A DNA stretch of 64,000 nucleotides from Strobilurus pachycystidiatus (lineage: Eukaryota; Basidiomycota; Agaricomycetes; Agaricales; Physalacriaceae), in the NCBI GenBank assembly GCA_019915135.1, contig JAHLMK010000003.1, positions 2,728,001-2,792,000 of the forward strand. Direction: 5' to 3'. How positions within the stretch are numbered: position 1 is the first letter of the stretch; each line of letters begins with the position of its first letter. The notes beneath the pieces were generated by a model. The model was not told the origin of the DNA, did not search any database, and was given only the letters and a program-made list of their open reading frames with translations. Below are positions 1-9,984 of this stretch, in pieces. A program made the translations under genes and the position numbers.

Positions 1-97
1 TGCCGAGCATCTGACACGTTCGATGGACCAGCAACCGGTGTACCTTCCTTGACTTTGCATAGCGGTAAGATCATTGTGGGGGTGTTCAAGGGGGGGC

Positions 98-570
98 TTC
101 TTGATTAGTGAGGGAAAGATGAGCGGAGTGATGCTGGGACAAGGGTCAGGATATGGGGGCTGTCATGGTCACGTTTAGAGGAGGCTCACAAGGTTCTCTT
201 TTTGCTGCACCGCTCTCCAACTTATGTTGTCTTCATCGTCGGTCCCGGTCAAATCAATCACTTCGATTGGTGGAGGGGCTGATTTGGGTGCGGGGCGGGA
301 ACCTGGGACGGGCGTCTGACAAGTATTTGATCCCGTTTCTTGATTAGTGAGGGAAAGATGAGCGGAGTGATGCTAGGACAAGGGTCAGGATATGGGGGCT
401 GTCATTGTCACGTTTGAAGCTCACAAAATTCTCTTTTTGCTGCACCGCTCTCCAACTTGGGTCGTCTTCATCGTCGGTCCCCGTCAAATCAATCACTTCG
501 ATTGGTGGAGGGACTGATTTGGGTGCAGGGCGGGAACCTGGGACGGGCGTCTGACAAGTGTTCGATCCCG
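98..570. repeat. Two-copy direct tandem duplication (~235 bp unit)
   Basis: Two head-to-tail copies lie at about 98-335 and 337-570. Both begin with CTTGATTAGTGAGGG and end with GATCCCG, and they differ by scattered substitutions and a short indel near 180/412. Read on the minus strand, each copy encodes the same stretch with the motif PPPIEVIDLTGTDDED, so the duplication copied a coding exon. Only the right-hand copy is joined to a longer open frame. Confidence 0.85.
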
Positions 571-727
571 GAGCAGCCGAAGGTTCGAAATGCGTTGCTC
601 TGGGAGGCGCAGGAAAAAGTCCGACCTGGACCAGTTGGGCGCGCTGGAACCCCGTTCTTCCCTGGATGTGTAGTCTGTAAGAGAGTGACGTTTGCAAGTG
701 CAGTAAATATGGACTCGCCTCTCTCAT
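344..727 (-). CDS. Hypothetical protein fragment with a SUMO-interaction-like motif
   Basis: This is an open frame of up to 127 codons that I do not recognise. The only clear feature is EVIDLTGTDDEDD near residues 77-89. It is a hydrophobic core (VIDLT) followed by an acidic run, the classic layout of a SUMO-interacting motif; this is inferred from pattern only. The protein is Pro- and Ser-rich around it. The end lies in the duplicated unit at 98-570, and the left copy carries a diverged version of the same exon. No ATG context or splice pattern fixes the true start, so this may be the last exon of a longer or dead minus-strand gene. A similar motif occurs in the minus-strand frame at 7091-7843 and in the hAT transposase near 12250. 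Confidence 0.35.
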   Translation of the reverse strand: MREASPYLLHLQTSLSYRLHIQGRTGFQRAQLVQVGLFPAPPRATHFEPSAAPGSNTCQTPVPGSRPAPKSVPPPIEVIDLTGTDDEDDPSWRAVQQKENFVSFKRDNDSPHILTLVLASLRSSFPH

Positions 728-739
728 CTGCCGAAGCCC

Positions 740-1900
740 ATGATCGTGAACATGGCCAGATTTGTCGACCTTGACAAAGTCAGCCTCAGGCCGCGGGCAT
801 GTAAACCCAAGTACGCGTACCTCACAATCGCCTTGGGTAGACCTGTCCAGACTTCTGTCCCTGTCTGTTCTTCTCTGAATCTTGGAGCTCCCGTGCTTAA
901 GACTCGTAAGCGTCTACATCTTCCAAGTTGCAGGCCAACAAACTTACGTCTCCCAAACGCTCGTCAATCTCGTACCAAGGGCGCTTACGCCCACCAGTGG
1001 TCCTAGCTGGTTCCTGACGTGTTCCTCTGGCCATTGAAATGGGTTCGTGACGTGTTGTTTCAAACAACTACGTTTGTCGTCCTGGCGCGTTTAGGAGAAG
1101 ATGGTGAGCAGAGTAAGACTGATAGCAACCCTAATCAGGATCAAGTCAAGAGCCTTGCGTGCCGTAGGCCCGTAGCAGCCAAACACGTACAATCCTTCGC
1201 AACCCAGGGTATCCTTTTCTCCAACGTCTCCCTCACCACTTGTGGCCCTCTCCGTCTCGTCGCTTATTCTCTCCGGACGACAATGTGACATGGTTGAACC
1301 ATGCGCACCCGAACTTGCTTCCCAGGGTCAATTTCGTCGTATTGGACTCTCAAGAGGCGGCCCGGGACCCAGACAGTCAGCGACTCCCATGGACGTTTAA
1401 ACGTCATCATATTCCATGAAATCCAATCCCTCTATCCCAATCTTGTAGTAGACGTATCATCCTGGTCGATGATAATTGACACCAAACATTGTCCTACTGG
1501 CCGCGGTACTGTAGCGGTGAGCGCCATGTTGATCATCGCGTCCACTTTGACTAATTCAATCGTAGCTCAGGACACAAGGACTCCCGTTTGACGGGCGAAA
1601 CCCTTCCCGATGACGCCTTCCACCACAACTGACAAGGGGGCGGAACATAGCCCTTCGCATCTTCAACTTGGTTTGACTGACTTGATGCAGTCCGACGGGC
1701 TACCCCTACAAGGCGAATGTTCTTCATGACGCGATTCCGAGTCGGATACACCCACTTCGAGAGACTACGAGAGGAACCTCCACGCACACGCGATTTGCCT
1801 CCATAGTTACGATACGCAATCTTCATTACAACTACCACTTATTGTACCTGAAACTGCTACTATCACATCCCTGGCCATTTTCGTACTTATTTCCCTGCCA
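740..1900. other. No recognisable gene
   Basis: Open frames here are short and overlap on both strands, with no protein pattern I recognise. The stretch 1178-1325 is a diverged repeat shared with 62058-62205. Confidence 0.5.
1178..1325 (+). repeat. Dispersed degenerate repeat, left copy
   Basis: The segment ends with a block containing GGTTGAACCATGCGCACCCG preceded by a GGACGAC..TGTGACA block. The same order of words (AGCCAAACA.GTACAA, CCTCACC, GGACGAC, TGTGACA, GGTTGAACC.TGCGCACCCGAAC) is found at 62058-62205 in the same orientation. The similarity is patchy, so it is an old repeat or a remnant of related genes. Confidence 0.5.
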
Positions 1901-1902
1901 AA

Positions 1903-2460
1903 ATGACTGAAACCAAAGAAACAGAGAGCACCGGCGGTGAGACCGACGGAAGACCGATGTCCATGATGAGGAAGACGAAGAGGGCGCGCAGGAGTGACCA
2001 CACTGTACCCGCCGATTCAGGATGGCCGATGGCCGAGTTTGTCTCGAGACTGTCTCGAGACTGTCTCGAGACCAGCTCGAGACCTTTCATGACGAATCAT
2101 GCTGACGTTGTGTTTATTGCAGTTCCGACGGCCGACCCACACGAAGCCGTTGATCGCCCGATGGCGATCATTGCCCTCTTTCCCCACTCTTCGACGATTA
2201 CTGTACTGGCATGTGGAGGCATGTCCGTCGCCCAATGCGCTGGCATCCACGAACGAGTCTGTTATTGCGGATTGGGTACACAAGTCATTCGGTAGACTCA
2301 TTCGCTCCGACCTACTGTACAAAAACCCATAACGCCCTATGACTTTCCGGCTTTCGCCTCCACGCTCGTCCATTAGCTTACGACGACGACAACGCAATCC
2401 GCCGCATTTTGGACGAATACGACGCGGGAACGCTTGAATTGCAAAGGTTGACTGCGTTGG
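1903..2460 (+). CDS. Possible degraded multi-exon hypothetical gene
   Basis: An ATG at 1903 follows a pyrimidine-rich stretch and opens a charged, Lys/Arg-rich start (MTETKETESTGG...). A plausible acceptor (TATTGCAG) ends at about 2122. Coding-like words continue in other frames: LIARWRSLPSFPTLRRLLYW near 2150-2210 and DDDNAIRRILDEYDAGTLEL near 2380-2440. The frames do not join cleanly, which suggests introns I cannot place or decay. I do not recognise the protein. Confidence 0.25.
2041..2084. repeat. 11-bp minisatellite, four units
   Basis: GTCTCGAGACT occurs twice, then GTCTCGAGACC and AGCTCGAGACC. Each unit is built on the palindrome TCTCGAGA or CTCGAG. Confidence 0.9.
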
Positions 2461-3640
2461 TGGTGCATAGAGATTGCCTCCAAACCTAAGCGTGCACCCG
2501 GCTCATTTTCTCTGTTGAGGCCTTGTCACATGTGTAGCCCAGTGTTCATTGATTTAAGATTATCCCGCGGTCGGAGGCTCTGAATCTTTGGGTGACGTTG
2601 GCAACAGTTTGGCGCAGACTGCACCGTACACTGGTCATGCTGGACTGTTGTTGGCCGAGATTGCATAGAAAACGTTTTTGCCTCACATCCGCAACCGCTG
2701 TGAATTAAATTTTGGGCTCAGACTGGTTTTGTGTAGCTACTTACTAAGACTTAGGACTCTCCACCCCCAAGTTATGATGTCAAAATAATACTGAAATGAG
2801 GTCTCGCACGTGCATGACGTACAATCGTATCCAAAAAAGCTTGCTTCACGTTTATGCCGCTTATGTAACTGCGGAATCTCTGTGCCGCTCAGTGTGCGTC
2901 GCGTCGTCGCCGCTTTTCTCCATTCCCATTGCTGACTTGTATGAAGGGCATCCGTGTCAAGCCCAAACCCCAAAATGCGCCCATGCTGCCGGCTTTTGCC
3001 GCCTCTCTCAATCTAGCGATATCCTTGAAAGCAAGCCCTTTGTCAAGGCGTAGCATCACGCGCCTATCAATCCAATCCACTACCTCTACGCGCCTCCCAG
3101 CCAATGATATGCGCCTAGTTTTTCTCGCGCGGCATCGATTACCCCAAGAAAGCGCCCGCCGCTCTCAACAATGCTCCTCCACGCGACGCGCCCGTTGGGA
3201 CGCCTTACTCTCCCAGGAAGGCTCCAAGAGAAAGACGCGGGATGGTCAAGTCCCTCCAGAAACACATCAAGATGCTGCGCCTTGGTAGCAAGTTGCGCAC
3301 AGAAGTAATAATAGTATGGGAGCGTGAACTCGAAAGGTGCGCGCCAGTTGTGCCTATTGTCGTGGCCTTTGCTCATATCTCTCAGTTTGCGCAGCCAGAG
3401 AGCTCCTACGACTCTCATCGCTGTCTGTGGTGGTATGGCCTCATTTCTGCATGCATATATCCGTCCTTGACGCCGTCTATCAGCAAGTCCTCCTTCCTCA
3501 TTGCCGTTCTTGACGGTACGGTCCCTTTCCCAATCACGCGCCGCTTTCGCTCACTCTCGGTAGCATAGACAGCATCGTCTCCACCAGCGGTATGCGTGGT
3601 ACGTCTTCTTGTTGTAACTTCTATGATCTATCGCACATCG
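2461..3640. other. No recognisable gene
   Basis: Short open frames are present on both strands without any recognisable domain. A Pro/Arg-rich plus-strand frame at 2929-3288 and its minus-strand shadow are the longest; neither has supporting splice sites or motifs. Confidence 0.45.
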
Positions 3641-3699
3641 AACATTTCTGACCCAGGATGTTCTAGCGTGTACCGCCACAGTCACAGAAATCGCGTACC

Positions 3700-3940
3700 A
3701 TAACACGCCCACCATGGACGCTGACGTATCTTTTCTCAGTGCCGAGGAATGGAAAGCGGAACTTGCCATTCTTTTCCAAGGCAGCACTGACCTGCGCAAT
3801 GAAGCAGGAGTCGCGTGGCAAAAGGTATGTCCTTCTCCAATCATCTCTCCTACTGTCAGCCTGAACTGGCCTTTTCAGGTTCACGCTCTCTACCCCAAAG
3901 TCTCTATACAAAAACACCTCTTTCGCTGGCCTTTTCAGAA
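3700..3940 (+). pseudogene. Two-exon gene fragment, family uncertain
   Basis: A coding-like frame starts with MDADVSFLSAEEWKAEL at 3714 and runs to VAWQK. A good intron follows: donor GTATGTCC after 3823, acceptor CCTTTTCAG near 3879. The frame then reopens with VHALYP. The pattern (acidic lead, AEEWKAEL, EAGVAWQKVHALYP) resembles a segment I associate with agaricomycete P-loop GTPase-like proteins; that is a recollection, not a search result. The fragment stops after about 20 more codons. The 12-bp word TGGCCTTTTCAG recurs 60 bp downstream, a small local duplication. It abuts, tail to tail, the minus-strand oxidase fragment at 3951-4485, so two unrelated gene pieces were joined here. Confidence 0.35.
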
Positions 3941-3950
3941 CGTAAGGAAA

Positions 3951-4485
3951 CTTACCACCGAGAATGAGGGTGTTGTTGTTTTGTGGCACGATAAACACGA
4001 TGTCCTCGTCTGCACCTCGCGTGTCGTCGTGCGCTACGGCGAGTGCCCCCGTCACTTTGGGGAATTTTTCTCCGTCGTCGATGCCACGCATGAGTGCACC
4101 GCGTAGCGGACAAACACTTCTATTGGCAGCGAGCTCCAGGCCGGCCAGACCGGTGGCAACACCAATCGCGTACGCACCGTACTCTATCAGCAATTAGTCC
4201 TCTTGATCCAGAAAATCCCTAGTTATATATTCTTCGGGTCGCAGGTACCGCACCTTGGCAGATGAGCACGAACCGCAGCCATTGCATGTACGCGTCTGTA
4301 TCGACGACGGGCGCTGCTGGGAAAGTCGACGACTCCCGCTTTGAGGTTGAGGCAATGCTCTTGAGTCGCTTTCACAATATCAGCATTGCGCTGCACGTCT
4401 CTGATCTAGAAGCAAAGAAAAGGTGTCATATCCACAGAATTTCCAGTTGCTAATGGTGAATAAGGCTTACCTCTGACTGTGAGAC
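3951..4485 (-). pseudogene. D-amino-acid-oxidase-like FAD oxidoreductase fragment
   Basis: On the minus strand the sequence reads ...DTDAYMQWLRFVLICQGAV..., then GLAGLELAANRSVCPLRGAL, then EDIVFIVPQNNNTLILGG. The order GLG(A)xELAxDxSVxPxRGxxxR, a polar loop, then IxPxxxxxILGG matches the central FAD-binding part of DAO-type oxidases, which oxidise amines or amino acids with FAD. The last exon ends at a clear donor (GGTGGTAAGTTT, near 3951), but the C-terminal exons are missing. At least one in-frame stop (TAA, about 4196-4198) and a one-base frame change near 4300 break the frame. An apparent intron at about 4395-4470 precedes another exon-like stretch (IPTTWTYKEIVSQSE). The N-terminal Rossmann motif was not found. 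Confidence 0.6.
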
Positions 4486-4751
4486 GATCTCCTTATATGT
4501 CCAGGTGGTCGGGATCTGGCACTCTTCAAGGACTTGATCGAAGAAGAATCTCCCTCCCTTTCTCCTCATTACACCGACCTTGTCCGGTTTGTCTCCCTTC
4601 TGACTCAAGTCGAGAGGCTGTCCTCGCTCTGTGCACTACCAACTCGTGATGGATCGTCGTGTCAGATGTGACATCAGACGATCTCCCAAGTGGGGCGAAA
4701 TCCCGGTTTCGCCTGGCATCGAAGTAATTACTTTGAAGGGCCTATCGTCCG

Positions 4752-4914
4752 ACAACTTACGTGGGGCTCTTGTAAGTTGTGGTCGTTGATGCTAAGTTGA
4801 TAGGCTCTGAAATTGTATGCATGGAAATGACTATGTTGGAGACAGCTCTTTAGAGTACACCGAAAAAAGGCCCAGCTCCCTTGCGCAAGGAATGAGACCC
4901 GAGCAAAGCTCGGG
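4752..4914. repeat. Two short perfect hairpins
   Basis: ACAACTTAC (4752-4760) pairs with GTAAGTTGT (4772-4780) across an 11-base loop. CCCGAGC (4898-4904) pairs with GCTCGGG (4908-4914) across 3 bases. No gene borders either of them, and their role is unknown. Confidence 0.7.
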
Positions 4915-6592
4915 CATCTAACACACGGGTTGCGTTACCATTCATGACTCACCTAGTTGTCGGGCCTATTGAAGATCGACCTCGGGCGAGGATGGGATGA
5001 TGGTCGGTCGGCGTGGTCGGAACTCGAGGGCGGTGGCACACTCTCTGGCTCCCGCGTAAGTGTCAGGGCATGCGCTGATAAAGTGCCGGGCAGTGCGTTT
5101 TTGTCTACGGCGAATGGTAAGCTTTTCATGTATAGGTAAAGCTGGGGTAAAGTTTGACATACCGAACAAATATATTAGACCTATGGTTTGGATGTGCCGA
5201 CTCTCTCACAGCCATATATGGGATCTATCAAGAGACCTGGCGATGCTTGGCGTAGCTCACGCCGCCTACATTCGATAGACATTGACTGACATGTGGCGCA
5301 GGCCGACCACAGCGCGGGATGTCGTCGACGAGGGGCATCGCCACCCGTGTAATCTGGTAAGTGTCCTCCTTGCTATCGTTGCCTCAGATTTATTGACTTG
5401 GGCCCCTTTGGACCTTACAGATATACTGTACTTCGCACGAAGACTTCGTGTACGCAGCCACCCGTGCAGTATCATCATCATCGTGTATACATAACTGATA
5501 GCTGTGTCTGTTGGCAGCTCGGATTTACGAGACGCAACTCTGGAAATGTTAACTGAATATCTGTCGGTGAAGAGGGTGGTGTCGAGGCGACTCAAGTGTC
5601 GGGTGTTTTTGCCGGAGACTCGTTCGCGCCGGCGGTACCTACATCAAGGGAGAGGCAGAGGCAGAGAAAAGGAATTGGTGAGCTGTTCAATAAGCACGAT
5701 GTCTCTTGTATGAGGGCTCTTAATGTTCGTAGCGGGGGAGGTATGGACAGGACACAATGATATTCTCCCTTCATCTTACGATGATCCTTACCGACCCACA
5801 GCGTGATGCCTATACACATTTTCCAAGGCGAGAAATATCCTTCAGCAGCCCTTTGCAAAAGCGAAGATGGGGCCGGTGTCCGCCTTACTCAGTCTCCCAT
5901 GCGAAACCAATCCGACATACATACAACTTGGTGCGGGGCAATCTCCTGGTGAATTGGGGACAGCCGCTGAACGACTTGTTCAAGTATCTCGCTTCGCCTC
6001 CTCAGGCTTCTGCTACGCGTCTGTCAATACTCATAATTGACTCCTGTCAGCACCGGACACGCTGTGGTGCCATCCGTACTTACAAAGAGACTTGGTCTTG
6101 ATCCAGTGAACGCCACATGTATACCTGGTTGGTGAGCAGGAACGCTGTGCGATGAAGCTTGTGGGGGATGAGAATGGAGAGATGATGTGTAGGATTGTGC
6201 CTGTGCCCGAGTTTGCGTTTGAGTGTGTTCTGGTGCTGATGAATCTTAGGACATTCAAGAGGTGAAGACAAGGGCGTTTGCTACTGTCAAATAATTTATT
6301 GTAGGTCGTACGGTCTTCATTCGGTTGCAACGTCGATAGTATTCAGCATGCTTTGACATTATACTCATCCTGCTTGTCTATAGCATAGACTGACCTGTGT
6401 CAGCATATTCTTTGAGGCTGTTGTGGCCCGTCATTTTTTTGTGCATATCAGGTCGTAGGCTACTATACGTCCCTCAAATACAGTCGCTATTAGAGGATGA
6501 CGGTCTGGTCGTCACGGTCGTTTTGACCACACTCCCCGTCATGGTCTTTCCGTCAATCTCGACCACTTGGTAGTCAGCGCGGAAGGCTGCAG
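4915..6592. other. No recognisable gene
   Basis: Several short exon-like pieces with plausible splice sites occur (for example ...GTGGCGCAG|GCCGACC near 5301 and AATCTG|GTAAGT near 5356), but they do not join into a protein I recognise. The region looks like gene debris. Confidence 0.4.
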
Positions 6593-6718
6593 CGTTTTGA
6601 TGCTTCGTAATCGTCGCACGCCCAGCTCCTACTGCCAGTCGCTCAAATCGAGCATCCCAGCCCACCAGCCGCCCTTCCGAATCGACGCCGACGGAAGCCT
6701 GATAGTACAACCGCTGGA
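6593..6718 (-). repeat. Dispersed ~125-bp repeat, copy 1
   Basis: The segment from GTTTTGATGCTTCGTA to GTACAACCGCTGG is shared at about 90% with 9834-9964 in the same orientation. On the minus strand both copies encode YYQAS(V/I)GVDSEGRLVGW, so the repeat may be a relic of a coding exon. Copy 1 continues in a minus-strand frame to 6474. Confidence 0.8.
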
Positions 6719-7090
6719 GGGCATGGCGGAAAGCCAGGTAAAGTCGCGGTGTGCGGAGGCGAAGTACGCGAGGGCGAAGTGTGCGAGGGCGGTGCAGAAC
6801 TGGGTGAGCTGTTCACTTGCAGATACTCAGTGGCGACCTTCTGCCGCATCAGGTCAATCGGGATCTGTACTATGTAAACAGCGATCTATCGTTCATGAAA
6901 TCTTGGTCCAAAGACATACATAACAAAAAAGTTAGAACTATGATTAGTGCAAGAACTGAGCATAAGTAACAGTACATAGGATACAAGCGCAATTGAGAGT
7001 CCACCGCAATAACTTGTGTCCAGTCAAGAACTGATGAGCCACAAGCAGAATCTATCCATCCTTGCTTCAGCGGTTGCGACTGCCCTTGAT
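6719..7090. other. No recognisable gene
   Basis: A Pro/Ser-rich minus-strand frame upstream of the 6593-6718 repeat is the only notable feature. Nothing else is visible. Confidence 0.4.
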
Positions 7091-7843
7091 CTAAGTCCTA
7101 CTATAGCCAGGAGGCAGAGGTTGACTCGAAGATCCTGTAGAAGGAAGGGTTTGATTGAGAGGAGGTGGAGGTCTCGGGCGACGATTGTATCGCGTCGTGG
7201 AAAGACGTGGAATGGAAGGTGTTGGGCGACTACGATTGGTTGGGGGAGGTAAAACGTCGTCGTCGCTGGATAAAGCACTACTGGGACGAACGCGTCGAGT
7301 AGAAAGGTTTCGAGTGGGAAGGGGGCGTAAAGTGGGAGGAGAATAACGACCATAACTGGATGGAGGAGGAGGGAGATCATCATCACTAAGAGGATCCTGT
7401 ACCGGAGGGGGATGCCGAGCGGAATGCGGAGCTCGACTATGACTGGGTGGAGGACGAGATTCATCATCATCATCGCTAGATGAAATGTCTATGACCTCAA
7501 GTGCAGAGGTTGTAGACGACATCGCGGATGGGCGATGAGATGAAGAAGTCGTATTGACCGTGGTCGTGCCCGAGGTTGTGAGGGACGAGGTTACGGATGG
7601 GAAATGATAGAAAGGCCCACTTCCCGATGTTGTGACACTAGAGGAAGAGCCGCTCGGGAGCACGAACTGCGGAATCACTTCTTTGGATGGCCGGTTGTCA
7701 ATGAGACCACTAAATTTTCGATCCAATTTTGAGCGATTGATTGCATCCCTTTCGTTAGCTTGTTTGCGCACTTTCCTACGAGCCGTTGCCTTGTTCTTGG
7801 CAATAGCACGATCCGTTAATTTAGTGCGAGTCCAATGGATCAT
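7091..7843 (-). CDS. Low-complexity Ser/Pro/Asp-rich hypothetical protein
   Basis: This is the longest unbroken frame in the first 10 kb, 250 codons starting with ATG at 7843. Residues 1-45 are basic (TRTKLTDRAIAKNKATARRK), which could bind nucleic acid or act as a nuclear signal. The rest is disordered in character: a Ser/Thr block, then LEVIDISSSDDDDE near residues 115-128, then repeated Pro-rich blocks spaced by SDDD triplets (DPLSDDDLPPPP, ALSSDDDVLPPP). The VIDIS plus acidic run is SUMO-interaction-like by pattern. No enzyme or transposase motif is visible. Low complexity means part of the open frame could be by chance, although the SDDD/PPP phrasing repeats in frame. Confidence 0.4.
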   Translation of the reverse strand: MIHWTRTKLTDRAIAKNKATARRKVRKQANERDAINRSKLDRKFSGLIDNRPSKEVIPQFVLPSGSSSSVTTSGSGPFYHFPSVTSSLTTSGTTTVNTTSSSHRPSAMSSTTSALEVIDISSSDDDDESRPPPSHSRAPHSARHPPPVQDPLSDDDLPPPPSSYGRYSPPTLRPLPTRNLSTRRVRPSSALSSDDDVLPPPTNRSRPTPSIPRLSTTRYNRRPRPPPPLNQTLPSTGSSSQPLPPGYSRT

Positions 7844-8470
7844 GAGAGGAAAAACTCGTTGTTTGCATTGGATGCCTAAACGGCGTCGTTACACGAGAAT
7901 CATCTTCAAATAAAATGAATAACATACATCTATTCTTTTGTAAAGGAGGTGCTTGTGACCACCACCGTTCAATGCAATCCTATAAAAACTGAGTATCGTC
8001 GAAGTTGGTTCTATCCACAACATACTCGATGATACAAAAGATGTTGACAGGAGCAGCTGAGATGATATTTTGGCGGAGATGAGGGACAAAGGCAAATGGG
8101 GCAAGCAGGGGCGGCCGCCCAATCCTTCTGGGTCTTGAATGCTTTTTTTCTAGTTGTGAATATGCGATGGGCCTCTTCCGGTCCAGCGGCAGAAGAGACA
8201 ATCTGTATATCGGTCAACGACGCGTAAATCGTAGAGTAAAAACGCATTCACGGCAAAGCGCTCGTCATGGCTCATCTCTCCGGGATCTGTAAGGAGAACT
8301 GCGACGGTAAAAGGCATCGCCATGTTGTGGGCCATGGCAAGTCGAAGCAAGGAAACGGGCGAATGCTTGCCGATTTCAAGCGGCAAATGTCGGCAGAGTG
8401 TAAAGTCCGATCTGATCTCAGCTGATGCGCATTTCTTCTTCCTGCGCCCATTTGCATTTTGCTATCATCG
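7844..8470. other. No recognisable gene
   Basis: Only short overlapping frames are present. The sequence leads into the tandem array that starts near 8471. Confidence 0.45.
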
Positions 8471-9340
8471 GTAATCCCGAGTTTGCACGTCGCCTAGGAT
8501 GGTCTCCGAGGGCGCCGACGTCGCGTAATCCGCGGCTTGCAATAGCAACAAATGTTGCGCTGTTTATCATTCTTTTGGGAGTCTTTTCGTTGGCACACTC
8601 GATGATCTCGAGTCGCACGTCGCCTAGGATGGTCTCCGAGGGCGCCGATGCCGCTTAATCCGCGGTTTGCAGTGTCAATGGATGTCTCGCCGTTTCTTTC
8701 GCGCTATTCTCATGGCTATGCTCAATGATCTCGAGTCGCACGTCGCCTAGGCTGGTCTCCGATGGCGTCGACGCTGCGCAATCCGCAGCTTGCGGTAGCA
8801 ATCAATGTTGCGCTGTTTATCATTCTTTCTTGCGTTTCTTTCTATTGCTATGCTCGATGATCTCGAGTCGCACGTCGCCTAGGATGGTCTCCGATGGCGC
8901 CGACGCCGCTTAATCCGCGGTTTGCAGTGTCAATGGATGTCTCGCGGTCTTTTTCGTGCGTCTTTGCATTGCTACGCTCGATGATCTCGAGTTGCACGTC
9001 GCCGTCGAGGATGGTCACCGAGGGCGCCGACGCTGCGTGATCCGCGGCTTGCAGGCAATGGGTGTCGTGCGTATAAGATAATCTCTGAGGGTGCCGACGC
9101 CGTTTCATTCGCGGTTCGCAGTGGCACTAGTTGGTGCACTGCTCGTCAGATTTTGGCTCATTTATTGTTTCTACACTTCACAATATTGAGTCGCATGTCC
9201 CTGGACTAGATCTTCTCAGCTCCGGTGTTGTTTAGGCTGAGGCTTGCAGAGCCATGCTGGCGCGCTGATAGTCGTCCCTTCGCCTGATTGTCAATGTTCA
9301 TCACTCACGATTGATGGTCTGGAGTCGCACGCTGCTGGCG
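8471..9340. repeat. Tandem array with alternating A/B units (higher-order repeat)
   Basis: A unit containing GAGTCGCACGTCGCCTAGG, GGTCTCCGA(G/T)GGCGCCGACG and AATCCGCGG(C/T)TTGCA repeats head to tail. The shared word begins at 8479, 8610, 8733, 8865 and 8989, so spacings alternate 131, 123, 132 and 124 bp. Type A units carry GCGCTGTTTATCATTCTTT; type B units carry GTGTCAATGGATGTCTCGC. The real period is therefore an AB dimer of about 255 bp. Degenerate units follow near 9188 and 9310 and end at the MITE at 9386. Confidence 0.9.
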
Positions 9341-9385
9341 TTGTCTCTCCAATTACGGACGCCACGTTGACTGTGGTGTGCAATA

Positions 9386-9695
9386 CAGCGGTTTGCACTG
9401 AGATGTAGAGTCTCCACACTTTTTTTCCACTCAGGATTTCACTCAGGGCAGGCGTGATCCCAGCCCGATCTCGAGCAGATCTCCTCGCATAGCCTCTATT
9501 TGAGACACAGAAAATGTGCAGAAATCCCCCATAGACATTGGGTGAGTGTCACTGTTGCAAATCTTGTCTCTGTGACCACGGATATGGATACGACGCGAGC
9601 TTGAACGCGTCGAGGAACGGTGGAGTCCACTCACCCTGAGTAAATTCCTGAGTGGAAACTTTCGTGGAGACTCTACATCCTACTGCAAACCGCTG
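9386..9695 (+). mobile_element. 310-bp MITE with TA target duplication, copy 1
   Basis: The ends are CAGCGGTTTGCA...TGCAAACCGCTG, flanked by TA at 9384-9385 and 9696-9697. Beyond the first 12 bases the terminal inverted repeats continue imperfectly for more than 50 bp (ATGTAGAGTCTCCAC, TTTCCACTCAGGA.TT, ACTCAGGG). The interior has no coding capacity. A second copy in the opposite orientation lies at 50606-50917 and shares the interior as well. The TA duplication and short non-coding body fit a Tc1/mariner-mobilised MITE. No transposase for it was seen in this window. Confidence 0.92.
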
Positions 9696-9833
9696 TAGCT
9701 ATCCCAGGCACTCGGAATGCATGGCGAGAACGCCGCGATGAACGTGAAATCCAGGTGAAATCCAATCGGGTTGTGACGCTCTGATTGCCAAGCTCTGTTA
9801 TCGGCATCAGATCGGCATAGTACTGTTAATAAT

Positions 9834-9964
9834 GGTTTTGATGCTTCGTATTCGTCGCACGCCCAGCTCTTACTGCCAGTCGCTCAAATCGAGCATCTCA
9901 GCCCAGCCCACTAGCCGCCCTTCTGAATCGACGCCGATGGAAGCCTGATAGTACAACCGCTGGC
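9834..9964 (-). repeat. Dispersed ~125-bp repeat, copy 2
   Basis: This is the second copy of the repeat at 6593-6718, including the coding relic LYYQASIGVDSEGRLVGW on the minus strand. It sits directly beside the DUF6589 pseudogene. Confidence 0.8.
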
Positions 9965-9984
9965 GGCGATGGCCTCTCACAGTT

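Noticed and set aside
4898..4914. Intrinsic transcription terminator
   Set aside because: The hairpin has no T-run and bacterial-type terminators are not expected in a fungal nuclear genome.
8471..9110. CRISPR array
   Set aside because: Whole ~125-130-bp units are conserved, not short repeats with unique spacers, and the genome is eukaryotic.
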